Assembly: GCA_900766735.1 (NCBI GenBank)
Contig: CAAFWO010000038.1
Coordinates: 1 to 11,340, forward strand
Source of the DNA: Clostridia bacterium
Lineage (GTDB): Bacteria > Bacillota > Clostridia > CAKSNL01 > HGM11501
Reading direction: 5' to 3'
DNA length: 11,340 nt
Both the position numbers and the translations under genes were made by a program. Below, piece after piece: positions 1-5,674 of the stretch (positions are counted from its first letter, which is position 1; each line of letters opens with the position of its first letter). The notes below the pieces were generated by a model. The model was not told the DNA's origin and did no database searches. It saw only the letters and a program-made list of their open reading frames with translations.

Positions 1-83
1 ATTACTACAACAACGAAAGAATTTCTATCAAACTAAAAGGAATGAGTCCGGTGCAATACCGAACTCATTCACAAGCAAGTTAA
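1..83 (+). CDS. IS3-family transposase, C-terminal fragment
   Basis: An open frame enters from the left edge (first whole codon at 3) and ends at TAA 81-83. Its 26 residues begin YYNNERISIKLKGMSPVQYR. The pattern Y-N-x-x-R, then K-L-x-G-M-S-P, then Y-R is the characteristic end of the integrase-core (rve) domain in the IS150/IS3 group. The catalytic DDE residues lie upstream, outside the window. In this family the transposase is usually made from two overlapping frames, orfA and orfB, joined by -1 frameshifting; this would be the end of orfB. Whether the full copy is intact cannot be judged. The family call is firm despite the short length, because this terminal motif is very distinctive. Confidence 0.85.
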   Translation, partial: YYNNERISIKLKGMSPVQYRTHSQAS

Positions 84-94
84 TATTGAATTTT

Positions 95-119
95 TGTCTA
101 AACTTTTGGGTTCACTTCA
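95..119 (+). repeat. probable right terminal inverted repeat of the IS
   Basis: This 25-bp segment begins 11 bp after the transposase stop. It reads, in the outward direction, TGTCTAAACTTTTGGG and then a short stretch ending TTCA. The terminal CA and the T-run-then-GGG layout match IS3-family right ends. The partner repeat is not in the window. Confidence 0.65.
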
Positions 120-136
120 AAACGCTCTTTTATTTT

Positions 137-1303
137 TTACTTTATTAAAAGTCTTGCTCTTATGACGCCGTCGGTGGATTCGATCTTTTTGATTATCTCG
201 TCCGTCGGGGCGCTGTCGGTCTCGATCATGGTGTACGCAACATCCTTCTTGCTCTTGTTGATGATGTTTGCGATGTTAAGGCCTGCCTCGCTCAAAATCG
301 TTGTGAAGGCGGAAAGCATTGCCGGAACATTCTTATGCATAACCGTGATTCTGGGAAGCACACTCGGAGTGAGCGAGCAGTTCGGGAAGTTAACAGAATT
401 TGTGATATTTCCGTTTTCAAGGAAATCAATAAGCTCGCGGCTTGCCATAACCGCACAGTTATCCTCCGACTCCTCGCTGGACGCGCCGAGGTGGGGAATA
501 CATACCGTGTGCTCCATATTAAGCACTTCTTCATTCGGAAAGTCCGTTATATAAAGCTTAACCGTTTCGTTTGCGATCGCTTCGCGGAGAGCCGCGTTAT
601 CGACAAGCTCACCCCTTGCAAAGTTTAAGAAACGGACACCCTTTTTCATCGCTGCAAAAATATCGGAATTGAACTCGCTCCTCGTCGAATCGTTGAGCGG
701 AACGTGAATTGTGATATAATCCGCCTCCGCAACCGCCTTTTCAAGAGAGGAGACCACTTTTACCCTGGGGTCTAAGTGAAGCGCCGCACCGACAGAAAGG
801 AACGGGTCAAACCCGACAACGTTCATGCCGAGGCGGTATGCCGCGTTGGCAACCATCGAGCCGATCGCGCCGAGACCGATGACGCTTAAAGTCTTACCGG
901 TAATCTCATTTCCGGCAAAATTGCTCTTGCCCTTTTCGACAAGTGCCGGAATGTCCGCCCCTTTATCGGCGAGCGACTTTGCCCACTCAATTCCACCCGC
1001 GATATCGCGCGAAGCCAAAAACATTGCCGCGATAACAAGCTCCTTAACGGCGTTTGCGTTTGCGCCGGGAGTGTTGAACACCGCGATGCCCTTTTCGGTG
1101 CACTTATCAACGGGAATGTTATTAACGCCTGCACCGGCTCTCGCGATACCCTTTAAGGACTCGGGAAGCACCATATCGTGCATCTTAAAGCTTCTTAAAA
1201 CGATACCGTCGGGATTCTCAATGTTATCTGAAACAGTATAGTTATCGCCGAAATTTTCAAGGCCGCATGCGGCGATCTTATTCAGAGTTAAAATATTATA
1301 CAT
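137..1303 (-). CDS. serA: D-3-phosphoglycerate dehydrogenase
   Basis: SerA oxidises 3-phosphoglycerate to 3-phosphohydroxypyruvate with NAD+, the first step of the phosphorylated serine pathway, in the cytosol. The 388-residue product has the D-2-hydroxyacid dehydrogenase layout: a Rossmann motif GLGAIG at about 143-148 with the acidic FDP end of the fold, catalytic Arg in FARGELVD (about 230), and His in PHLGASS (about 271). A C-terminal ACT domain follows from about 317 (RITVMHKNVPAMLSAF), the usual serine or small-ligand sensing module. A longer frame from GTG 1312 is rejected because that GTG lies inside the Shine-Dalgarno site (AAGAGGTG, 1310-1317 on the complementary strand). ATG 1303 is correctly spaced. 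The gene starts 12 bp after the serC stop, so the two form an operon. No terminator is visible between its stop and the IS end at 119. Confidence 0.95.
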   Translation of the reverse strand: MYNILTLNKIAACGLENFGDNYTVSDNIENPDGIVLRSFKMHDMVLPESLKGIARAGAGVNNIPVDKCTEKGIAVFNTPGANANAVKELVIAAMFLASRDIAGGIEWAKSLADKGADIPALVEKGKSNFAGNEITGKTLSVIGLGAIGSMVANAAYRLGMNVVGFDPFLSVGAALHLDPRVKVVSSLEKAVAEADYITIHVPLNDSTRSEFNSDIFAAMKKGVRFLNFARGELVDNAALREAIANETVKLYITDFPNEEVLNMEHTVCIPHLGASSEESEDNCAVMASRELIDFLENGNITNSVNFPNCSLTPSVLPRITVMHKNVPAMLSAFTTILSEAGLNIANIINKSKKDVAYTMIETDSAPTDEIIKKIESTDGVIRARLLIK

Positions 1304-1315
1304 TAAAAACACCTC

Positions 1316-2398
1316 TTATTTATTCTCTGCTTCGAACTTCTTCATAAACTCAACCAAAGCGCGGACGCCCTCGATCGGCATCGCGTTATAGATGCTTGCG
1401 CGCATACCGCCGACCGTGCGGTGACCCTTAAGGTTAACAAAGCCGGCCTTCTTAGCCTCCGAAACAAACTTTGCGTCAAGCTCCTCGTTGCCCGTAACGA
1501 AAGGAATGTTCATGAGCGAACGGTCTTTCTTTTCAACCGTGCCGGAGAAAAGGGAGGACGAATCAAGAAAATCGTATAAAAGCGCCGCTTTTTCCTCGTT
1601 CACCTTCTGGAGAGCGGAAACGCCGCCCATTTCAAGTATCCATTCAAGCACGAGCTTGCAGATGTAGATGTTATAGCAAGGCGGAGTGTTGAACATCGAG
1701 CCGTTGTCCGCATGCGTTACATAGTTAAACATCGTGGGTGTGATGTCCATCGCGTTGCCTAAAAGGTCGTCGCGCACGATAACGATCGTGAGGCCTGCAG
1801 GAGCGACGTTTTTCTGCGCGCCGGCATATAAAAGGCCGAAACGCGAAACGTCAATATCCTGGGACAGGATCATGGACGAAATATCGCCGACAAGCGGAAC
1901 GTTGCCGGTATCGGGAAGGGTGGTATATCTCGTTCCGTAGATCGTGTTATTCATACAAATGTGGACATAATCCGCCTCGGGATCAAACATATCGGCCGTA
2001 AGAGCCGGAATGTAGGAAAATGTCTTATCCGCGCTCGACGCGACCTCGCGTGCGGACAAATATCTCTTGCCCTCGGCGAAAGCCTTTTTAGCCCACTGGC
2101 CTGTCAAAACATAGTCTGCCTTTTTGTTCTTGTTTCCGAGGTTCATCGGAATCATCGCGAACTGGCTCGACGCGCCGCCCTGCAAAAAGAGCACCTTATA
2201 GTTGTCGGGAATGTTCATCGCCTTACGAAGGAGGGCCTCTGCGCCCTCGATGATGGGAGCATATTCCTTGGAACGGTGGCTCATCTCCATAACGCTCTGA
2301 CCCGTGCCTTCATAATTCAAAAGCTGATCTTTAGCTTTTTCAAGAACGGGGAGCGGGAGCATTGAAGGGCCTGCGGAAAAATTATAAACTCTGTCCAT
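1316..2398 (-). CDS. serC: phosphoserine aminotransferase
   Basis: SerC is a PLP enzyme that converts 3-phosphohydroxypyruvate and glutamate to O-phosphoserine and 2-oxoglutarate, the step after SerA. The 360-residue product has the family's usual length. It opens with the signature RVYNFSAGPSMLP, carries EMSHRSKEY at about 39-47 and FLQGGASSQF near 71-80, and has the PLP-binding lysine in YAGAQKNVAPAG at about 196. ATG 2398 is preceded by a strong Shine-Dalgarno (GGAGGTTT, 2404-2411) at good spacing. It is first in the serC-serA operon, behind the promoter at 2442-2470. SerB (phosphoserine phosphatase) is not in the window. Confidence 0.96.
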   Translation of the reverse strand: MDRVYNFSAGPSMLPLPVLEKAKDQLLNYEGTGQSVMEMSHRSKEYAPIIEGAEALLRKAMNIPDNYKVLFLQGGASSQFAMIPMNLGNKNKKADYVLTGQWAKKAFAEGKRYLSAREVASSADKTFSYIPALTADMFDPEADYVHICMNNTIYGTRYTTLPDTGNVPLVGDISSMILSQDIDVSRFGLLYAGAQKNVAPAGLTIVIVRDDLLGNAMDITPTMFNYVTHADNGSMFNTPPCYNIYICKLVLEWILEMGGVSALQKVNEEKAALLYDFLDSSSLFSGTVEKKDRSLMNIPFVTGNEELDAKFVSEAKKAGFVNLKGHRTVGGMRASIYNAMPIEGVRALVEFMKKFEAENK

Positions 2399-2428
2399 AT
2401 ATTAAACCTCCAAAAATATAATCAAAAA

Positions 2429-2450
2429 GTATATAATATCTATTATATAC
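2429..2450. promoter_or_regulatory. perfect inverted repeat over the serC -10 box, candidate operator
   Basis: GTATATAATA (2429-2438) and TATTATATAC (2441-2450) are exact reverse complements around a 2-bp centre. The 22-bp dyad covers the serC -10 box and the expected transcription start. A dimeric repressor bound here would block polymerase. The symmetry is seen directly; the operator role is inferred, and no binding protein is identified. AT-rich promoter DNA produces such symmetry more easily than mixed sequence. Confidence 0.5.
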
Positions 2451-2470
2451 CAAAATACAGATATCGTCAA
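2442..2470 (-). promoter_or_regulatory. sigma-A-type promoter of serC-serA
   Basis: On the minus strand, -35 TTGACG (2470-2465) and -10 TATAAT (2447-2442) are separated by exactly 17 bp. It lies just after the stop codon of the upstream DUF4364 gene and about 44 bp before the serC ATG, leaving a leader of roughly 35 nt. The serC-serA operon can thus be transcribed independently of its neighbour. Confidence 0.85.
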
Positions 2471-2475
2471 TATGT

Positions 2476-2994
2476 TTAAGTCAAGTCTTTTATTATTTCG
2501 GAATATATTTTTTCGGCGTTTTTTCGGAACTTTGCCGCCGCGGTCTTCGCCGAGTCAAGAGTCGGGAGCGTGAGCGAGAAGGAAAAAAACGGGATCCCGG
2601 TTTCCGCTATTTCGCAGAAAAGCTCGTATTCGCCCGATCGGTTGGGCTTGTATTCGGCGGTGACGGACTTTGCCTCCGCCTCCTTTAAGCGCGCCTTGTT
2701 TATGACCTCCAAAAGCGTCTGCTTCACTGTATAAGGAACATCGGACGCGAAAAGGTCATACGCGTCGTGCCCTTTTTGCGTTACTATGTACCGGCCGGGC
2801 TGAACCGCCGGGATCATGAGCGAGGACGACAAAAGCTCGGAAAATCCCTGAGCGACAGGAAAGTAATCCGCAAACTCCGTTTCGGCAACAATATCCGTAA
2901 TATCTGAAATTGTGACAGGACGCTTGAAATTTTCCGCAATAAAGAGTATAATAAGTTTTAAGTCGATCGAATTGCTGAAATAATAGTCAGCCAT
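2476..2994 (-). CDS. DUF4364 family protein
   Basis: This 172-residue protein matches the DUF4364 family, small proteins of unknown function found in Clostridia. The N-terminal stretch, about residues 10-70 (DLKLIILFIAENFKRPVTIS, then a region rich in short helices, then a GRYIVTQKG turn), looks like a winged-helix module. That suggests DNA or RNA binding, but no function is established here. The C-terminal half is soluble, with no signal peptide or membrane segment. ATG 2994 has a clear Shine-Dalgarno (GGAGGGA, 3002-3008) at 7 bp, and a promoter lies at 3026-3054. The stop at 2476 is 6 bp from the -35 of serC. Adjacency to the palindrome on the serC promoter makes a regulatory link conceivable, but nothing in the sequence proves it. 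Confidence 0.8.
   Translation of the reverse strand: MADYYFSNSIDLKLIILFIAENFKRPVTISDITDIVAETEFADYFPVAQGFSELLSSSLMIPAVQPGRYIVTQKGHDAYDLFASDVPYTVKQTLLEVINKARLKEAEAKSVTAEYKPNRSGEYELFCEIAETGIPFFSFSLTLPTLDSAKTAAAKFRKNAEKIYSEIIKDLT
2924..2952 (+). promoter_or_regulatory. candidate promoter of the queG-like-uvrB-uvrA operon
   Basis: On the plus strand, TTGAAA (2924-2929) and TATAAT (2947-2952) are separated by 17 bp. The site lies inside the 5' part of the opposite-strand DUF4364 gene, so its transcript (from about 2959) would have a leader of about 110 nt. It is the best sigma-A-like match I find upstream of ATG 3070. No LexA-type box (GAAC-N4-GTTC) was seen between 2900 and 3070, so SOS control of the uvr genes is not supported here. 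Confidence 0.55.
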
Positions 2995-3025
2995 AAAAAA
3001 TCCCTCCGTGGTGCAAACTTATTTA

Positions 3026-3054
3026 AGTATACCACAAATGCGGAAAAAGTGCAA
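3026..3054 (-). promoter_or_regulatory. promoter of the DUF4364 gene
   Basis: On the minus strand, -35 TTGCAC (3054-3049) and -10 TATACT (3031-3026) have a 17-bp spacer. The expected start is near 3019, giving a leader of about 25 nt before ATG 2994. The -35 box touches the Shine-Dalgarno of the divergent queG-like gene. An imperfect nested dyad (GTGGT 3008-3012 with ACCAC 3031-3035, enclosing ACTTA-TT-TAAGT 3017-3028) overlaps the -10 and start region. Confidence 0.7.
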
Positions 3055-3069
3055 GAGAAGGAGAAAATA

Positions 3070-3735
3070 ATGTATAATAAAATATGCGAAATGCTTACCT
3101 CGGGCGGAGCGGAGGCTGTGGGCTGTTCGTATTGGGAGGACACGCCGTTCCCCGGGCTTAACTATGCGATAAGCTTTTGTGTACGGCTGTCGGACGCTAT
3201 TATTGATACGATAAGCGAAGAAGGCCCGTCCAAAACATATTTTCATCACTACAGAACGGTGAACGCGCTTTTGGACAGCCTGTCGCTCTCGGTCATCATC
3301 CGTTTGCAGAGAGAAGGCTATAACGCCGCGAACGTTCCGGCGAGTCAGAGCATCGAGGGCTACAGAGGGCTCTTCTCTCACAAGGCCGGAGCGGTTGCCG
3401 CCGGGCTCGGCTGGATCGGCAAGAACGCTATGTTTATTTCCCGGGAAATGGGCCCGAGGGTGCGCCTTGCCACGGTGTTTACCGATCTTAGACTTCCCGT
3501 GGAAGATCACGAGTATAAGGACGGATGCGGAGCGTGCACGGTTTGCCGCGACAAGTGCCCGTCCGGCGCGATCGCCGGGGTCAACTGGAGCAGGGAGCTT
3601 AACTATTCGGACTTTTTTGACCCGGAGCTTTGCAGCACATATATGAAGGACAAATTCAAAAATATCGGAAGGGGAGCGGTCTGTGGAATATGCATGCGCT
3701 TTTGCCCTTACGGAATGAGGCGAAAGAATGGATAA
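3070..3735 (+). CDS. short QueG-like double [4Fe-4S] cluster protein
   Basis: This 221-residue protein resembles the core of epoxyqueuosine reductase (QueG). It has the conserved AGLGWIGKN segment (about 115-123) and eight cysteines placed for two [4Fe-4S] clusters: C153, C156, C159 and C163 in CGACTVCRDKCP, a lone C188, then C205, C208 and C212 in CGICMRFCP. True QueG is much longer (about 350-390 residues) and carries a D-x-x-P-V-L-E motif with the catalytic Asp before GLGWIGKN. Here that region reads SIEGYRGLFSHKAGA instead. I therefore call it a QueG-like paralogue, probably redox-active, substrate unknown, not queG itself. A frame from GTG 3049 is rejected because it includes the Shine-Dalgarno GAGAAGGAG (3055-3063); ATG 3070 is well spaced. 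Its stop overlaps the uvrB start by 8 bp. Confidence 0.8.
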   Translation: MYNKICEMLTSGGAEAVGCSYWEDTPFPGLNYAISFCVRLSDAIIDTISEEGPSKTYFHHYRTVNALLDSLSLSVIIRLQREGYNAANVPASQSIEGYRGLFSHKAGAVAAGLGWIGKNAMFISREMGPRVRLATVFTDLRLPVEDHEYKDGCGACTVCRDKCPSGAIAGVNWSRELNYSDFFDPELCSTYMKDKFKNIGRGAVCGICMRFCPYGMRRKNG

Positions 3736-5674
3736 ATTCGTGTTAAAAAGCCCGTTTACCCCCTCGGGTGATCAGCCGGAGGCGATCGAGGCGCTGTCGG
3801 ACGGCATCATAAAGGGCGACAAAGGGCAGATATTACTTGGCGTTACCGGCTCGGGAAAGACATATACGATCGCAAACGTCATCGAGAAGGTCAACCGGCC
3901 GACGCTTGTGCTCGCGCACAATAAAACGCTTGCGGCACAGCTGTGCTCGGAATTTAAAGAGTTTTTTCCGGACAACGCGGTTGAGTTTTTCGTTTCGTAT
4001 TATGACTATTATCAGCCGGAGGCGTATATTCCGCAGACGGACACATTTATAGAGAAGGACGCCGCGATAAACGACGAGATAGACAAGCTCCGCCACAGCG
4101 CGACGATGGCGCTTTTTGAGCGGAGGGACGTTATCGTCGTTGCCAGCGTATCGTGCATATACGGCCTCGGCGACCCGGAGGACTACAGCGAAATGGTCGT
4201 CTCGCTAAGGCCGGGCATGGAGACCGACCGCGACGAGATCATAGGCCGCCTTGTCGATATGCAGTATGAGCGCAACGACATCAACTTTACAAGAAATAAA
4301 TTCAGGGTGCACGGTGACGTTTTGGAGGTTTTCCCGTCGAGTGAAAACGAAAAAGCGGTGAGGATCGAGTTTTTCGGCGACGAGATCGAGAGAATATGCG
4401 AGATCAACACCGTGACGGGCGAGATACTCGGCACAAGAAGCCATATCGCGATATATCCCGCGTCGCACTATGTCACTAACAAGGCAAAATTAGAGCGCGC
4501 GATACAGGGCATCGAAAAAGAGCTTGATGAAAGAGTGAAGTATTTTAACGACCACGGCAAGCTTTTGGAGGCACAGCGCATCAGCCAGCGCACGAACTAT
4601 GACATCGAGATGATGCGCGAGGTCGGCTTCTGCCAGGGCATCGAGAACTACTCGCGCCACATCAGCGGAAGAGAAAAGGGAAGCGCGCCCTACACGCTGA
4701 TTGATTACTTTCCGGACGATTTTCTTCTTGTCATCGACGAGTCGCACGTCACGATCCCGCAGGTCAAGGCGATGTATGCCGGCGATAAGTCAAGAAAGGA
4801 CAACCTTGTCGAATACGGCTTTCGTCTTCCTTCGGCATATGACAACAGACCGCTGACATTTTCGGAGTTTGAGGAGCGTATAAACCAGGTCGTCTTCGTT
4901 TCGGCGACTCCGGCTGAATATGAAAAGGAGCACTCGGAAAGGACGGTCGAGCAGGTCATAAGGCCGACGGGATTATTGGATCCCGAGATCGAGGTGCGCC
5001 CTGTCGAAGGGCAGATCGACGACCTTGTCGGCGAGATCAACGAGCGCACGGAAAAGGGCGAGAGGGTGCTTGTCACAACGCTCACCAAAAAGATGGCCGA
5101 GGCGCTGACCGACCATATGCAAAAGCTCGGCATCAAGGTGCGCTATATGCACAGCGAGGTCGAAACGATTGAGCGAATGGAGATAATAAGGGACTTAAGG
5201 CTCGGAGTTTTCGACGTTCTTATCGGAATCAACCTTTTAAGGGAGGGGCTTGACCTTCCCGAGGTTTCGCTTATCGCAATATTGGACGCCGATAAAGAAG
5301 GATTTTTGCGAAGCACAACATCACTCATTCAGACTATCGGCCGCGCGGCGAGAAATGCCGAAGGAAAAGTCATTATGTATGCCGACAGCGTGACGGACGC
5401 AATGCGTGAGGCAATCGACGAAACGGAAAGGCGAAGAAAAATTCAGTCGGACTATAATGAAAAGCACGGGATTAAGCCAAAAACCGTCAAAAAGGCGGTG
5501 CGCGAGGTCATTAAGACCGTTAAGGAAACTAAGGATACCGGCAAAAAGGATAAAAATATCCTGGAAAAGCTCGAAAACGAGATGAAGAAAGCGGCGTCCG
5601 AATTAAGGTTCGAGGACGCGGCAAAACTGCGTGACAGAATTGAAAGAATCAGGGGTGAAATTGATGAAAAATGA
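3728..5674 (+). CDS. uvrB: excinuclease ABC subunit B
   Basis: UvrB verifies DNA damage handed over by UvrA and recruits UvrC for incision in nucleotide excision repair. The 648-residue product is of normal length. It shows Walker A GVTGSGKT (38-45), the damage-probing beta-hairpin region YYDYYQPEAYIPQTDTF (about 91-107), the helicase box DESH (337-340), the ATPAEYE motif, motif VI QTIGRAARN (about 535-543), and a C-terminal UVR domain (about 609-644, LRFEDAAKLRDRI) that contacts UvrC or UvrA. ATG 3728 lies inside the end of the preceding gene, with only a weak GAGG at 3717-3720, so translation is probably coupled. The 3' end overlaps uvrA by 11 bp. uvrC is not in the window. Confidence 0.98.
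   Translation: MDKFVLKSPFTPSGDQPEAIEALSDGIIKGDKGQILLGVTGSGKTYTIANVIEKVNRPTLVLAHNKTLAAQLCSEFKEFFPDNAVEFFVSYYDYYQPEAYIPQTDTFIEKDAAINDEIDKLRHSATMALFERRDVIVVASVSCIYGLGDPEDYSEMVVSLRPGMETDRDEIIGRLVDMQYERNDINFTRNKFRVHGDVLEVFPSSENEKAVRIEFFGDEIERICEINTVTGEILGTRSHIAIYPASHYVTNKAKLERAIQGIEKELDERVKYFNDHGKLLEAQRISQRTNYDIEMMREVGFCQGIENYSRHISGREKGSAPYTLIDYFPDDFLLVIDESHVTIPQVKAMYAGDKSRKDNLVEYGFRLPSAYDNRPLTFSEFEERINQVVFVSATPAEYEKEHSERTVEQVIRPTGLLDPEIEVRPVEGQIDDLVGEINERTEKGERVLVTTLTKKMAEALTDHMQKLGIKVRYMHSEVETIERMEIIRDLRLGVFDVLIGINLLREGLDLPEVSLIAILDADKEGFLRSTTSLIQTIGRAARNAEGKVIMYADSVTDAMREAIDETERRRKIQSDYNEKHGIKPKTVKKAVREVIKTVKETKDTGKKDKNILEKLENEMKKAASELRFEDAAKLRDRIERIRGEIDEK

Larger units (their letters stand above)
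1..119 (+). mobile_element. right end of an IS3-family insertion sequence (partial)
   Basis: The window opens inside an insertion sequence. The visible part is the 3' end of the transposase gene (to 83) and a short tail ending in a probable right terminal inverted repeat at 95-119. That repeat starts TGTCTAAACTTTTGGG and ends CACTTCA. Its layout resembles the right ends of the IS150-like branch of the IS3 family, where TGTCCAAC, a T run and GGGG lead to a terminal CA. The left end lies outside the window, so neither the pairing of the two inverted repeats nor the target-site duplication can be seen. The boundary at 119 is therefore inferred from motif similarity. The element sits only 17 bp beyond the serA stop codon. 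Confidence 0.8.

Noticed and set aside
1303..1312. GTG 1312 as the serA start
   Set aside because: The codon lies inside the Shine-Dalgarno AAGAGGTG; ATG 1303 has proper spacing and the expected N-terminus.
3049..3069. GTG 3049 as the start of the QueG-like gene
   Set aside because: The extension would translate the ribosome-binding site itself (residues QEKEKI); ATG 3070 is correctly spaced.
2900..3070. LexA/SOS box upstream of the uvr operon
   Set aside because: No GAAC-N4-GTTC-like sequence found on either strand in this stretch.
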